Origin: Prochlorococcus sp. AG-409-O23
Lineage (GTDB): Bacteria > Cyanobacteriota > Cyanobacteriia > PCC-6307 > Cyanobiaceae
DNA: 64,000 bases
NCBI GenBank assembly: GCA_003215355.1
Contig: QCKL01000005.1
Span: 1 to 64,000 of the forward strand
Direction of reading: 5' to 3'
Shown: positions 1 to 13,424 of the stretch, piece after piece
Layout: each line of letters starts with the position of its first letter
How positions within the stretch are numbered: position 1 is the stretch's first letter
Notes under the pieces: model-generated
Database searches by the model: none
Seen by the model: only the letters and a program-made list of their open reading frames with translations
Told to the model about the DNA's origin: nothing
Translations under genes and position numbers: made by a program

Positions 1-85
1 CTAGTTGAAGCCTCTCTCGAGCAGTGCTTGCACTTGTTTGTTGTCGCCCTAGCAATTTGTTGAGAATGTCGCGCAGTGTAGTCAT
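1..85 (-). CDS. minE: MinE, cell division topological specificity factor (5' part only)
   Basis: The reverse complement of the first 85 bases reads [16 protein letters not shown]... followed by a TARERLQL motif, the usual N-terminus of cyanobacterial MinE. The gene runs off the left edge, so only about 28 residues are visible. It starts four bases after the minD stop, so the two are translationally linked. MinE displaces MinD from the membrane and drives Min pattern formation. It is absent from the ORF track because it is short and truncated. The family call is firm; completeness cannot be judged. Confidence 0.9.
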   Translation of the reverse strand, partial: MTTLRDILNKLLGRQQTSASTARERLQL

Positions 86-89
86 TGCT

Positions 90-905
90 TCAGAAAATCT
101 TTGTTTGCATTAGTCGTCTTAATTTGCTCCCAACTCCTGAACCTTCTTTAGAAGGATCAATCAATGGAATCTCTTCCCCCTGCATTCTCCTCGCAATGTT
201 TGTGTAGCAGCGTGCGGCTGGAGAATTGCTGCCACTGAGGGTTAGAGGCTCACCTCGGTTTGTACTTATGATTACTTGTTCATCTTCCAGAACGAGACCA
301 AGCAAAGGGAGGGCAAGAATATCTGTCACGTCATCTATTGAAAGCATTTCTTGACTAGCAATCATTTGAGGACGAACTCTATTGAGAACTAACTGAACAG
401 GCTTTACTCCATGAGTGTTCAAAAGCCCTATTACTCGATCAGCATCACGAACTGCTGAAACTTCTGGGTTGGTAACAACTATTGCTTCTTTGGAAGCTGA
501 AACGGCATTTTTGAAGCCATCTTCAACACCTGCTGGACAATCAATCAAGACATAATCAAATTGCTCACTAAGCATTGAGACAATTCTCTGCATGTCATCT
601 GGCTTTAGCCATTCGAGCATCCTGGGGTTTCCAGCAGGAAGTAGAGAAAGATTTGGCTCCTGCTTATGTTTCACCAAGGCTTGGTCTAGGCGACAACTTT
701 CCTCTAGCACTTCTTGAGCGGTATAGACGATTCGATTTTCAAGACCAAGAAGTAGGTCAAGATTTCGCAAGCCAAAATCAGCATCTAGAACAGCTGTTTT
801 AACGCCTTGCCTGGCCAGGGCTATGCCCAGATTGGCGGTAAGGGTTGTCTTGCCGACTCCACCTTTTCCGGAGCAAATGAGGATGATGCGCGTATTTATC
901 GCCAC
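90..905 (-). CDS. minD: MinD, septum site-determining ATPase
   Basis: 271 residues, the normal MinD length. The N-terminus carries the deviant Walker A box [10 protein letters not shown] (about residues 12-21), followed by [11 protein letters not shown] and the DCPAG Walker B region near residue 120. The C-terminus [11 protein letters not shown] is a basic amphipathic helix, as expected for the membrane-targeting sequence. MinD is a membrane-bound ParA-type ATPase that recruits MinC to block FtsZ rings away from midcell. It lies between minC and minE on the minus strand, in the canonical minCDE order. The ATG at 905 directly precedes conserved sequence. Confidence 0.97.
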   Translation of the reverse strand: MAINTRIILICSGKGGVGKTTLTANLGIALARQGVKTAVLDADFGLRNLDLLLGLENRIVYTAQEVLEESCRLDQALVKHKQEPNLSLLPAGNPRMLEWLKPDDMQRIVSMLSEQFDYVLIDCPAGVEDGFKNAVSASKEAIVVTNPEVSAVRDADRVIGLLNTHGVKPVQLVLNRVRPQMIASQEMLSIDDVTDILALPLLGLVLEDEQVIISTNRGEPLTLSGSNSPAARCYTNIARRMQGEEIPLIDPSKEGSGVGSKLRRLMQTKIF

Positions 906-982
906 GGACCTCTGAAAAGTGATGAAAGTTTAATTGGATTTTGAGTAAGGCCCAAGTTGAAGGGGCCAAGCTTTCTATTGGA

Positions 983-1006
983 CCCTTGGGGGATAAGCCC
1001 TAAGGG
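983..1006. repeat. Inverted repeat in the minC-minD spacer
   Basis: CCCTTGGGG and CCCTAAGGG form a nine-pair stem (one G-T wobble) around a six-base loop in the 160 bp between minC and minD. Neither strand has a strong T-run after it, so it is a weak terminator at best. It may reduce read-through or stabilise an mRNA end. Function is inferred only. Confidence 0.4.
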
Positions 1007-1065
1007 CCCAAATTCTGATTTTTATAAATTGGCTTTCATTGTTCAAATCGTTTTGGATTGAAGCT

Positions 1066-1749
1066 TTAGTTGGGCCTTTTAGGACTTGATAGACGAGATC
1101 TTGCTGGTTGGATGACGATTTTTCCTGAAACAAGCTCTGCCTGCTCTGTTAAGCCTGGCTCTGGAAGCTCTTCAGGCCCTCGAGCTACTTCATTCGCAAT
1201 ACGGAGCTGAAGTGGTCTTAGCTCAAGAGCTGTGATCTTTGCCGTTTGATCGCCATACTTACCTGCATGAGCAATACCTCTAAGTCTTCCCCAAATCATC
1301 ACATTTCCCCCAGCTGAAATTTTTGCTCCAGGATTTACATCACCAAGCAACAAAACATCTCCTTCAGCTTCTAAATGTTCTCCAGAACGCAAGGTGCCTT
1401 CGTGAAAGAGAATATTGGGGTCTTTGTTTACTCGCAGATCTGTTAATGCTCGATTAGGAGATTCTTTATGGCCCTTTGTAAGTATCAGAAAAGTTTCATG
1501 CCCTAAGGCAGCTGCACTGACTATTGTCTCCGGGATCTCAGAGCGAATGATACTGATCTTAAGGCCAGCTCTATCAATAATTGAAATTAATTGCTTTAAG
1601 TCCCTGCAGCTAAAGGGCCAGTCCTGGCAATTAATGTCTATTTGCCCTGATCGAATTTCATTAAGCTTTGTCGATAGGTATCCTCGCCAATCAGCTTTCT
1701 TCCTTGAAGGAAGAGTAATGAATCGTGTCTCGACTTCCATTCCTTGCAT
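1066..1749 (-). CDS. minC: MinC, septum formation inhibitor
   Basis: 227 residues. The C-terminal half carries the MinC beta-helix signature, with a GTLRSGEHLEAEGDVLLLGD segment, a GGNVMIWGRLRGIAHAG segment and the ALELRPLQLRIA block. The N-terminal half is the weakly conserved FtsZ-inhibiting domain. MinC is recruited by MinD and antagonises FtsZ polymerisation. It sits upstream of minD and 24 bp after the HD-domain gene, so ctp-HD-minC-minD-minE may be cotranscribed. The start could be the ATG at 1749 or the one three codons later (MEVETRF). Confidence 0.95.
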   Translation of the reverse strand: MQGMEVETRFITLPSRKKADWRGYLSTKLNEIRSGQIDINCQDWPFSCRDLKQLISIIDRAGLKISIIRSEIPETIVSAAALGHETFLILTKGHKESPNRALTDLRVNKDPNILFHEGTLRSGEHLEAEGDVLLLGDVNPGAKISAGGNVMIWGRLRGIAHAGKYGDQTAKITALELRPLQLRIANEVARGPEELPEPGLTEQAELVSGKIVIQPARSRLSSPKRPN

Positions 1750-1773
1750 TTGTATATATGGTGCTTAGGCTCT

Positions 1774-3024
1774 TTATACAAAGAAACTAATTTCTTTTTT
1801 TAGTTCAAGATGAATTTCTTTGGGATGAATTAACCAAGCTGAGCCAGCAGGAATAATCAAGCTCGCAACAAGTGCAGATGATTGTTCTAGAGGCTTTAGT
1901 TTTATTCCATCCCATAAACGGAGTCCACTTCTATATGGATGATATCCATGCAATTTTTGATGTCTTAACCCGCAATAAAGGTCTGGATCTTGGCCGGACT
2001 TCTCAGTAAGGTTCCTTGCTATCACAAGAGCCTCTAGCTGCTGACCGTTGTCGAGGTGCACAATATCTACAGCCTTTAATAGACGACGATTTAGGAACTT
2101 TTCACATAGCTTTGCAAGGGGTTCTGGACCTTCAGCTTTCCATCTCAAAAGGTGATATCCAGTTCGGAGATCATCATTTTCTAGAAAGCTCTCCATGTTG
2201 ATTTCATTGGGGCTCCATAGCCATTTAGCCATGCAGCTATCCGACCAAGTTTTAGAAGGACCTAATTCCCTTGCCGTATTGACAATTTTTTCTAACAACC
2301 AGTTGCATACTTCGTTTAGACGATGGTTATAAACACTGCGATACATCAGGTTTCTAACCACTAAATAATGTTCAACTGCCATTAATCCTTTTGGATGAAT
2401 AGCAAGGCCTCCATCAGGAGCAATAGTTAATGCCGAGATGATTCTGTCGAGATCAAGTTGGCCGTAGCTTGTCCCAGTGCTATAGCTATCGCGTAATAAA
2501 TAATCCAAACGGTCACAATCTAGCTGGCTACTTATTAATGCGCTTATCAGTTGATTAGGAGATTTTCCAAATTCCAGCAGGTCAGCAATTGCATCAGATG
2601 TACCCTGCGAGAATTTCTCTAAGGGCTCCCTTATCTCCGGATGCTCGCGTATTAAACGAGCAGACCAAACTTCATGGCTGAACCCGAACACCTCTTCTCC
2701 GGTATGACTTAGTGGGCCATGACCAAGGTCATGAAGTAGCGCCGCTCCATAAAGCAATCCCCGATATTGTTGTAGATCAGCCTCTAAAAAAATCAATCTT
2801 TCAAGAGATTTTCTTGCTAAATGAAAAACCCCTAGAGAATGAGTGAATCGACTTGACTCAGCTCCATGAAAGGTAAGGAATGCAGGGCCAAGTTGTCTGA
2901 TTCGTCTTAATCTTTGGAATGGAGCAGAATCAATTAAATCCATCACCATCTGCTCGGATGGCTGGCTGCAATCAAGCTTTATGCTGTGATGAAGAGGATC
3001 ATGATAAGTCCTACTTGAATACAT
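1774..3024 (-). CDS. HD-domain phosphohydrolase (dNTPase/SAMHD1-like)
   Basis: 416 residues. The HD signature is complete: RFTHSLGVFHLAR (His about 62), then LLHDLGHGPLSH (His-Asp about 98-99) and a later DRLDYLLRDSY containing the last metal-binding Asp. This is the arrangement of deoxynucleoside triphosphate triphosphohydrolases such as B. subtilis YwfO and SAMHD1. A dNTPase role in nucleotide-pool control is a family inference and the substrate is not determinable here. The start codon abuts the stop of the upstream protease, so the two are probably cotranscribed and translationally coupled. Confidence 0.88.
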   Translation of the reverse strand: MYSSRTYHDPLHHSIKLDCSQPSEQMVMDLIDSAPFQRLRRIRQLGPAFLTFHGAESSRFTHSLGVFHLARKSLERLIFLEADLQQYRGLLYGAALLHDLGHGPLSHTGEEVFGFSHEVWSARLIREHPEIREPLEKFSQGTSDAIADLLEFGKSPNQLISALISSQLDCDRLDYLLRDSYSTGTSYGQLDLDRIISALTIAPDGGLAIHPKGLMAVEHYLVVRNLMYRSVYNHRLNEVCNWLLEKIVNTARELGPSKTWSDSCMAKWLWSPNEINMESFLENDDLRTGYHLLRWKAEGPEPLAKLCEKFLNRRLLKAVDIVHLDNGQQLEALVIARNLTEKSGQDPDLYCGLRHQKLHGYHPYRSGLRLWDGIKLKPLEQSSALVASLIIPAGSAWLIHPKEIHLELKKEISFFV

Positions 3025-4374
3025 TTATTTATTTTCTTTACCTATCTCAGTTAAAGAAACTTCCGTATCTAATAAACCGTCTGGTGAATCTCCAATTGAA
3101 GTTTCCTTAATATTTTGTCGGTCAAGATTTGCTTCCATAAATAGATTTGCATCTTGCAACCACCGGTCTTCTGTGCCGCCAGGATCTAGAGGCTCAGGCA
3201 TATCAAGTATTCGATCAGGCTCTATCCCAAGATTTTGTATATCTCTGCCACTGGGAGTTAGGTAACTAGCCACAGTTACTGCTAGCCCGCTTCCGTCACT
3301 AAGGCTGGTAAGTGATTGAATTAGTCCTTTACCAAATGTGCGACTGCCGAGTAGTTGTGAACGTCCATTATCTTGTAATGCTCCAGCTAAAATCTCACTG
3401 GCACTAGCAGTCCCACCATTTACCAGTGTGACCATTGGCCCTTCATAAATAGTTTCAAATCCAGCTGGAATAGCGTCGTTAATACCATCTCTATTTTTGG
3501 TCTCAACGATTGGTTGATTACTGAGGAAAACATCAGCTACTGCAAGTCCAGAACTAACTAATCCTCCTGAGTTATTTCTTAGATCTAAAACAAGTCCTTC
3601 TATGCCTTTCTCTGAAAGCTCTTGGAGAGCTTCATTTACTTGTTCAGGCACACCTTCACTGAACTGGGTGATTCTGAGATAACCAAGAGTATGGGATTCA
3701 TTCCTAAGACGGCGAGTTCTTACTGGACGCAGGTCAACGCTTCTTCGTTCAAGTGTTACTTCTTTCGCTTCACCATTTGGAGGTTGAAGCTGAACTATCA
3801 CCTGGGAACCAACCTCTCCTCTAAGTCGAGCTGCAGTGGCTTCTAATCCAAGGATTTTTGGTGACTCACCATTAACACTTAGTAATGCTGTTCCACTAAC
3901 TACTCCAGCATCTGCGGCAGGTGAACCTTCAAGTGGTGCAATAACTACTATTTGACCATCTTCGGCTCTGGCTCCAAGTTGAAGCCCTACTCCATTTATC
4001 TCACTACCTAAATTGCTGGCCTTCATTGCTTTGTAGTCTTCCGGTCTAAGCAATCTTGTATAGGGATCTCCAAGAGGTATCAACATTGCTTCTATTGCTG
4101 AATAGGCTTCTTCAGTTGTTGAGATGGTTTTTTGGAGAGCTTCCTGCCTGAGGCGGCGCCATTGCACTTTTTCGAATCTTGATTTGTCTAGATAGCCTTG
4201 ATTAACAAGTTTCCAGCTTTCTAGAACAAGTTGCTGGCCGTCATTTAAAGAATTAGCAGGTGGAGGGAAAAGAATTGCAAAACAAATTCCTACACTCCAG
4301 AGCACATAAAGCGTGCGCTGGAGAAGCTTTGACCAGTATTTGACTGACGTAGGCATTGGTTTGATCCCTGGCAC
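3025..4374 (-). CDS. Carboxyl-terminal processing protease (S41, CtpA/CtpZ type)
   Basis: 449 residues. A hydrophobic N-terminal segment (about residues 20-40) should export it to the lumen or periplasm. A PDZ domain (about 110-205) with GVGLQLG and a G-rich SPAADAG stretch follows. The catalytic S41 core has LRNNSGG near 266, GTASASEIL with the predicted nucleophile Ser324, and the general base Lys349 in RTFGKG. The 25-residue Ser-Lys spacing matches D1 C-terminal processing proteases. In cyanobacteria one paralogue matures the photosystem II D1 precursor; which paralogue this is cannot be fixed from sequence. It is divergent from petB, 50 bp away. Confidence 0.93.
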   Translation of the reverse strand: MPGIKPMPTSVKYWSKLLQRTLYVLWSVGICFAILFPPPANSLNDGQQLVLESWKLVNQGYLDKSRFEKVQWRRLRQEALQKTISTTEEAYSAIEAMLIPLGDPYTRLLRPEDYKAMKASNLGSEINGVGLQLGARAEDGQIVVIAPLEGSPAADAGVVSGTALLSVNGESPKILGLEATAARLRGEVGSQVIVQLQPPNGEAKEVTLERRSVDLRPVRTRRLRNESHTLGYLRITQFSEGVPEQVNEALQELSEKGIEGLVLDLRNNSGGLVSSGLAVADVFLSNQPIVETKNRDGINDAIPAGFETIYEGPMVTLVNGGTASASEILAGALQDNGRSQLLGSRTFGKGLIQSLTSLSDGSGLAVTVASYLTPSGRDIQNLGIEPDRILDMPEPLDPGGTEDRWLQDANLFMEANLDRQNIKETSIGDSPDGLLDTEVSLTEIGKENK

Positions 4375-4424
4375 TGATGCTGGACCACATTCAGTAGACT
4401 TTGCGTATCAAAGCGCACCCATGC

Positions 4425-5081
4425 ATGGCGAACTCCTCACCCGTCTACGACTGGTTCCAGGAACGTCTTGAAATTCAGGACATAGCTGACGACGTCACTT
4501 CAAAATACGTCCCTCCCCACGTCAATATCTTTTATTGCCTTGGTGGGATAACCCTTGTTTGCTTTCTTATTCAGTTTGCAACAGGGTTTGCGATGACTTT
4601 TTACTACAAACCAACAGTTGCTGAGGCTTACAGCTCAGTTAGCTATCTAATGACTGATGTCAGCTTTGGGTGGCTCATCCGTTCAGTTCATCGCTGGAGC
4701 GCCTCGATGATGGTGCTCATGTTGATTCTTCATGTTTTCAGGGTTTATCTCACTGGAGGATTCAAGAGACCTAGAGAGCTCACATGGGTCACAGGGGTAA
4801 CGATGGCTGTGATTACTGTTTCGTTTGGTGTCACTGGTTATTCACTCCCTTGGGACCAGGTTGGTTATTGGGCAGTAAAAATTGTTTCAGGTGTACCGGC
4901 CGCTATCCCAGTAGTAGGAGACTTTATGGTGGAGCTACTCCGAGGGGGTGAGAGCGTGGGGCAGCCAACACTTACACGCTTTTATAGTCTTCACACCTTT
5001 GTTTTGCCTTGGCTCTTGGCTGTTTTCATGCTTATGCATTTTCTTATGATCCGAAAGCAGGGCATCTCAGGACCTTTATGA
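4425..5081 (+). CDS. petB: Cytochrome b6 of the b6f complex
   Basis: From the ATG at 4425 the protein is 218 residues, beginning [18 protein letters not shown] as in other cytochromes b6. The ORF track extends eight codons upstream to a TTG, which is unnecessary. The four haem-ligand histidines are in the [20 protein letters not shown] stretch and in SLHTFVLPW...MHFL, and the CLGG segment around residue 35 supplies the Cys for haem c(i). Four transmembrane helices are evident. It forms the thylakoid b6f core with petD, which follows 80 bp downstream. Confidence 0.98.
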   Translation: MANSSPVYDWFQERLEIQDIADDVTSKYVPPHVNIFYCLGGITLVCFLIQFATGFAMTFYYKPTVAEAYSSVSYLMTDVSFGWLIRSVHRWSASMMVLMLILHVFRVYLTGGFKRPRELTWVTGVTMAVITVSFGVTGYSLPWDQVGYWAVKIVSGVPAAIPVVGDFMVELLRGGESVGQPTLTRFYSLHTFVLPWLLAVFMLMHFLMIRKQGISGPL

Positions 5082-5161
5082 ACTTTGGCGTATTGGGTTA
5101 GAAACCTGCCAAATTAATAGTTTGGGAAAACCTTTTTTTAACTAAGAAACCTTTTCCAGTT

Positions 5162-5644
5162 ATGCACATTCTCAAGAAACCAGACCTTGCGGACCCAAAG
5201 CTAAGGGAAAAGCTTGCTAAAGGGATGGGGCACAACTATTACGGAGAGCCGGCATGGCCCAATGACCTCCTTTATATATTTCCCGTTGTAATTTTGGGAA
5301 CTATTGCCTGCGTTGTTGGTCTTGCGGTGCTTGATCCTGCAATGCTTGGCGATAAGGCAGATCCTTTTGCTACTCCTTTGGAGATTTTGCCTGAGTGGTA
5401 TCTCTATCCGGTCTTTCAAATTCTTAGAGTTGTTCCAAACAAACTTCTAGGCATTGCCTTGCAGACAATGGTCCCTTTGGGCTTGATGCTCATTCCCTTT
5501 ATTGAAAGCTTTAACAAGTTTCAGAATCCATTCCGAAGACCAATTGCAATGACTGTTTTCCTATTTGGAACAGTTTTCACTATTTATCTAGGCATTGGAG
5601 CTTGCCTTCCAATTGATAAATCTCTCACCTTGGGACTTTTCTAA
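5162..5644 (+). CDS. petD: Cytochrome b6f subunit IV
   Basis: 160 residues, exactly the usual length, beginning [15 protein letters not shown]. It contains the PEWY quinol-oxidation motif ([15 protein letters not shown]) and three hydrophobic helices. Subunit IV is the equivalent of the C-terminal half of cytochrome b and forms the Qo site with cytochrome b6. The petB-petD order with a short spacer indicates a dicistronic operon. The spacer ends in a T-run but holds no convincing terminator. Confidence 0.98.
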   Translation: MHILKKPDLADPKLREKLAKGMGHNYYGEPAWPNDLLYIFPVVILGTIACVVGLAVLDPAMLGDKADPFATPLEILPEWYLYPVFQILRVVPNKLLGIALQTMVPLGLMLIPFIESFNKFQNPFRRPIAMTVFLFGTVFTIYLGIGACLPIDKSLTLGLF

Positions 5645-5692
5645 ATCAAGCCAGATTTTGAATTGAATAGCAATGGCTTGACACCGTTAGCT

Positions 5693-7180
5693 CTATATAT
5701 CTGGCATGATTTCTTCAAGATCCATCATCAGAACATCCTCGGGACAAACTCTCAATAGGTGATGTAGTAGTAGAAAACCAACAATTGTCCAAGTTTGATA
5801 GGTCCTTGATTGTTGTCCGACCCATGTTCCTGTGGGCCCATCGAAATATTCCGCCCATTTCTGGCGAGGGAGTTGATTCAATTGGCTCCAGTAGCACTCT
5901 TCAAGGAGAGCACGCATCTGCCCCATTAAGAGAACATCAGCATGTGGATAGCGTTTTTCATGAAGAAGAATTGAGGCTCCAAAGAACCAAAGGAGACTTG
6001 GCCAATGCCCACCATTGTGATAACTCCATGGCCAGTTTTTAGGATCTGAACCAGTTTTGTTTTGCCACTCTGCTCCGTCCATAGGGGGATGGCAGATGCG
6101 CATTGGCATCTGAGCCATTAAATGTTGACGGTTGTGGAGGACTAGTCGAAAGAGAGCTCTTTGTTGAGGCGCTGTTAGTACTCCAAACATGCATGCGAGT
6201 GAGTTCCCTAAGCTGTAAAAACGGAAATCAGGTCTACCTGTTCGGATATTCCCTATTAGATACCCTCCACGATTCTCAAGCCAGTCTTGTAGCCAAGAAG
6301 GCACTACTTGTGGTTGAACATTGAACTCATTTTGGTGTTGGTCTTCTCCATATTGTTCTGTAGGTCTTCTTCTGAGAACTTGCATCGTTTTGCTTGTTAC
6401 CCAGTAGTGCTTTAGGAGGAATTGACGTAGGTCATGTACCCATTGCCTTGTAAGGACAAGCCTTTGGTCTAGTAGTCGACTGACTTGATGCTTTCTGCTT
6501 AATTCCATCAGTTCGATACAGCTACGCAGGCATGCATAAAGGAGGACTTCGACTTCTAGTGGTGCGCCCCAGACGTCCATTGGGCGATCAATCATGAACG
6601 CACAGTCAGGGACAAAAAGAACAGGTGTCCCTTCAAAGGTTGGGTGCAGGACTAGATCTAATAAAAGTTGCACCCCTCTTTGCACTTTTTGACTTGTCCC
6701 AAAACTCTTATCTCCACTTCTCCTTACATACAACCAACATAAAATTGGCCACCAAAGACTTGCGTCTGCTGATGTGATTCTTCCAATTGACCTCTGGCCA
6801 TAATCTGCAATGAGCTCGCCTTGCTCCTCTACAAAGCTTGTTGGGAAAACACCTCTGGTTTGATATGTAGTGCTTTGCAGATCTAGGCATACGCTAAGGA
6901 ACTGTTTTACGACTTGATATCGCTTCTGGGTAAGTAGGTAGATCATTACTGGGACGTTGTCCCGAAGAAATATTTCGCCGTAATTGAGTGCTTCATTATT
7001 CGCGGGGTGCTCCAGAGCCGCGACGCTGCCTGCGATAGAGCCACCAATCTCAATCAGGGTTCGCTCAAAATGTTCTTTGGCCCTTTTGATGACTTGGTCC
7101 TCATTCGAGTTGGGCCTTACTCTTTTGTGCTCTTGGCTGAAGCGTCCTGCCATGAAGTGATTTCCAATACTCCTGGCCAA
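5693..7180 (-). CDS. Alkaline/neutral invertase, GH100
   Basis: 495 residues, close to the roughly 460-490 of cyanobacterial GH100 invertases. Family landmarks include NYGEIFLRDNVPV, RGVFPTSF, IGRITSADASLWWP, the ...FMIDRPMDVWGAPLEVEVLLY block, and W-P-W-SYHNGGHWPSLLW near the C-terminus. GH100 enzymes hydrolyse sucrose to glucose and fructose in the cytoplasm; sucrose is a common compatible solute in this group. It is convergent with petD. The start at 7180 is the longest option; the ATG ten codons in (MAGRFSQ) is an alternative. Confidence 0.92.
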   Translation of the reverse strand: MARSIGNHFMAGRFSQEHKRVRPNSNEDQVIKRAKEHFERTLIEIGGSIAGSVAALEHPANNEALNYGEIFLRDNVPVMIYLLTQKRYQVVKQFLSVCLDLQSTTYQTRGVFPTSFVEEQGELIADYGQRSIGRITSADASLWWPILCWLYVRRSGDKSFGTSQKVQRGVQLLLDLVLHPTFEGTPVLFVPDCAFMIDRPMDVWGAPLEVEVLLYACLRSCIELMELSRKHQVSRLLDQRLVLTRQWVHDLRQFLLKHYWVTSKTMQVLRRRPTEQYGEDQHQNEFNVQPQVVPSWLQDWLENRGGYLIGNIRTGRPDFRFYSLGNSLACMFGVLTAPQQRALFRLVLHNRQHLMAQMPMRICHPPMDGAEWQNKTGSDPKNWPWSYHNGGHWPSLLWFFGASILLHEKRYPHADVLLMGQMRALLEECYWSQLNQLPRQKWAEYFDGPTGTWVGQQSRTYQTWTIVGFLLLHHLLRVCPEDVLMMDLEEIMPDI

Positions 7181-7281
7181 ACGCTAGTGATTGCTTGTGC
7201 TTTGCACAGTGGAAGCAAGTCTTGAGATATTTGATGTGGTGGCTTGTTGCATTTCGGAGGCTTAATGGTCTAAGTTGTTTG

Positions 7282-7445
7282 GATGTGCAAAGGGCTGAGC
7301 CCTGAAGCACATCTCAGTGGGTCGTAAAGGCGAAAGTCCTTATGGCTACATTGAGCACTTACAAGCTTGGGGGGAGAAATCCACCGGTGTTGTAAGTTTC
7401 AGAAGCGGTCTTAAGGCCGTAGTACTTGAAGCTCCTTTTTCTGGA
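7282..7445. ncRNA. Candidate structured RNA region upstream of the rRNA operon
   Basis: Three hairpins lie in tandem: GATGTGC/GCACATC (7282-7313) enclosing AGGGC/GCCCT; then ACTTACAA/TTGTAAGT, a perfect eight-pair stem enclosing a G-rich and an ACCGGTG segment (about 7359-7399); then CTCC-TTTTTCT-GGAG (about 7432-7445). They may belong to the rRNA leader, to the 5' UTR of the divergent invertase, or to an independent RNA. I do not recognise a known RNA family, and the strand is not decided. Confidence 0.3.
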
Positions 7446-7453
7446 GTCTGAGA

Positions 7454-7488
7454 GTAGAACCTGGACAACTGAAAAGTTTAGGAACTGA
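7454..7488 (+). other. rRNA leader motif and 5' half of the 16S processing stem
   Basis: GTAGAACCTGGACAACTG at 7454-7471 recurs with one change at 9851-9868 in the 16S-23S spacer. Directly after it, AAGTTTAGGAACTGA (7474-7488) is perfectly complementary to 9471-9485 beyond the 16S 3' end, as expected for an RNase III stem. The neighbouring CCTGGAC also pairs with GTCTAGG at 9486-9492 (one wobble). It follows that the primary rRNA transcript begins upstream of 7454. Confidence 0.75.
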
Positions 7489-7509
7489 CGCTTTTGTCGC
7501 GTACAGATC

Positions 7510-7538
7510 TTATAAAGGCCTTCAAAAGGTCTTTATAA
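7510..7538. repeat. Inverted repeat in the 16S leader
   Basis: TTATAAAGGCCT and AGGTCTTTATAA form a twelve-pair stem (one G-T pair) with a five-base loop. It lies inside the rRNA leader, about 310 bp before the mature 16S. It could be a processing or anti-termination element. It is not followed by a T-run, so a simple terminator is unlikely. Confidence 0.45.
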
Positions 7539-7850
7539 ATACTGTGCAGATATGCGATGAGAGTGTGAGGTCCCGTCAAAAGAAATAAGTTGCAGATTCC
7601 TGTTTAATGCAAATAGCTTGGTTTTCACGATCCACTTTATTTGTGAAAGGTTGAACAGGTTTCAGTAACGACCGGATCTGAGATCCTGGAAAGTCACAAG
7701 GAAGAGATTTCGAGTGCACTCTTTGAACCCTTCTCTAATTAAGGAAGGAGGCTAAAACTACATTCAGTACGCCAGTGCTGATTAGTGGGTGAAGCAAATC
7801 AGACTGAGCTGAGAGTCTTATATTTAGATTCTTGCAATAGGGCCTGATCT

Positions 7851-9335
<1,485 letters not shown>

Positions 9336-9470
9336 CAGGGAGACAAACATTGATCGTGATGTCTGAGTTATTTACTCTTAGGCCATGATCCTGTCACCTT
9401 AGGTCGATCGGTACCTCAGGTTAATAGTCAAGAAAGAACTGAGAAATCAGTTCTTAAATGTCATTTAACA

Positions 9471-9485
9471 TCAGTTCCTAAACTT
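9471..9485 (+). other. 3' half of the 16S processing stem
   Basis: TCAGTTCCTAAACTT is the exact reverse complement of 7474-7488 in the leader. Together they would fold across the 16S gene into the double-stranded substrate cut by RNase III-type enzymes. It lies between the 16S 3' end and tRNA-Ile. Confidence 0.75.
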
Positions 9486-9517
9486 GTCTAGGTCACACCC
9501 AACAAGGGTATTTTCCT

Positions 9518-9591
<74 letters not shown>

Positions 9592-9600
9592 TTCGGTGTT

Positions 9601-9673
9601 GGGGGTATAGCTCAGTTGGTAGAGCGCCTGCTTTGCAAGCAGGATGTCAGCGGTTCGAGTCCGCTTACCTCCA
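9601..9673 (+). tRNA. tRNA-Ala (TGC)
   Basis: 73 nt with acceptor GGGGGTA/TACCTCC, anticodon arm CCTGC-TTTGCAA-GCAGG giving anticodon TGC, the TTCGAGT T-loop and discriminator A. No encoded CCA. It is only nine bases from tRNA-Ile in the rRNA spacer. Confidence 0.97.
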
Positions 9674-10076
9674 CTGATTTAACTCCTGATAGCGAAGCCC
9701 AAGGAGATTATTTATTGTTAGATGTGATTTAGAGGTTGTTCTAATCTGAATGACCCTAGCTTCCTATCATTCCTAATTTTTATACAACTTTGATTAGGTT
9801 GAAAGGACGCTGGGCTCACTGCAATTTAAAAAAAATTGTAGTTAAGTTCGGTAGAACCTTGACAACTGCATAGGTGAGTCTGGAAAGAATAAAGCATCTC
9901 ATGGATGCATTATTTCCAGTAAGAAATGATTAATCTGCTTTTGCAGAATTAATTATTACTACTCGGATAAATAATGCTTAATTCTTGAGCAAGAGCCGAG
10001 AGCTCTATTGTCCTAATTGAACTTTAAAAAGTATCAATAAAGTGTTTTAAACACTACAGTTCAATAGAGATTTATT
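9674..10076 (+). other. Second part of the 16S-23S spacer
   Basis: About 400 bp between tRNA-Ala and 23S with no gene. It contains the 5' half of the 23S processing stem (9854-9874) and local hairpins such as the AATAAAGCATC/GATGCATTATT area near 9890-9915. It should be transcribed and then removed during rRNA maturation. Confidence 0.7.
9851..9874 (+). other. Spacer motif and 5' half of the 23S processing stem
   Basis: GTAGAACCTTGACAACTG repeats the leader motif at 7454 with one difference. The stretch 9854-9874 (GAACCTTGACAACTGCATAGG) matches the reverse complement of 13013-13033 at 20 of 21 positions, so it should form the precursor stem around 23S. Confidence 0.75.
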
Positions 10077-12951
<2,875 letters not shown>

Positions 12952-13012
12952 TTTCGATCTTGTCTTAGGCATTAGCTTTATTCGATTCGACGACAATTTT
13001 CTTTAATTGTTT

Positions 13013-13033
13013 CCTATGCAGTTCTCAAGGTTC
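13013..13033 (+). other. 3' half of the 23S processing stem
   Basis: CCTATGCAGTTCTCAAGGTTC, just before 5S, is complementary to 9854-9874 in the spacer with one mismatch in 21. It closes the double-stranded stem around pre-23S. Confidence 0.75.
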
Positions 13034-13052
13034 ATCCTTGGGAATATAACTA

Positions 13053-13170
13053 TCCTGGTGTTCATGGCGCTGTGGAACCACTCCGATCCATCTCGAACTC
13101 GGTTGTGAAATGCAGCAGCGGCGAAGATATTTGGGGGGTAGCCCCCTGAGAAAATAGCTCAATGCCAGGT
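13053..13170 (+). rRNA. rrf: 5S ribosomal RNA
   Basis: About 118 nt starting TCCTGGTGTTCATGGCG and ending AATGCCAGG. The ends pair (CCTGG with CCAGG). The internal CCGATCCATCTCGAACTCGG segment is the standard 5S loop region. It lies 101 bp after 23S and 54 bp before the operon terminator. Confidence 0.96.
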
Positions 13171-13224
13171 AAAAAATTCCTTCAAATAAATAACCAACTT
13201 CCTTATAAGTAGAGATTTTGGTTG

Positions 13225-13252
13225 AAGCCTCCCATCTTTTGGGAGGCTTTTT
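13225..13252 (+). terminator. Rho-independent terminator of the rRNA operon
   Basis: AAGCCTCCC / GGGAGGCTT make a perfect nine-pair stem with a seven-base loop, followed by a T-rich tract. It is the first strong terminator after 5S. The A-rich left flank may let it act for the opposite strand too. Confidence 0.9.
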
Positions 13253-13424
13253 AATGCTTTATTTTTTATAAAAGCTTTTATGGATTAATCTTATATAACT
13301 TGAATTAGCTATTAAAAGCTTCGCGGATAAAGTTCATTGTCAGGAGAATTTAGATCTCAAGAGGAAACACTTTTTCCTTATAATTAGAGATTCATAGCGT
13401 GATTTTTTGCTAGTAATAAACCTC

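Larger units (their letters stand above)
7181..7850. other. Intergenic region: invertase promoter side and rRNA leader
   Basis: No convincing protein gene in 670 bp; track ORFs here are shadows. The part 7282-7445 is rich in perfect or near-perfect hairpins (see separate entry), and 7454-7850 is the 16S leader because it carries a motif repeated in the 16S-23S spacer and one half of the 16S processing stem. A further 12-pair hairpin (one G-T wobble) lies at 7510-7538. The rRNA promoter cannot be fixed by eye. Confidence 0.6.

Noticed and set aside
575-802. Plus-strand ORF inside minD
   Set aside because: Antisense to a well-supported MinD gene; no independent signals.
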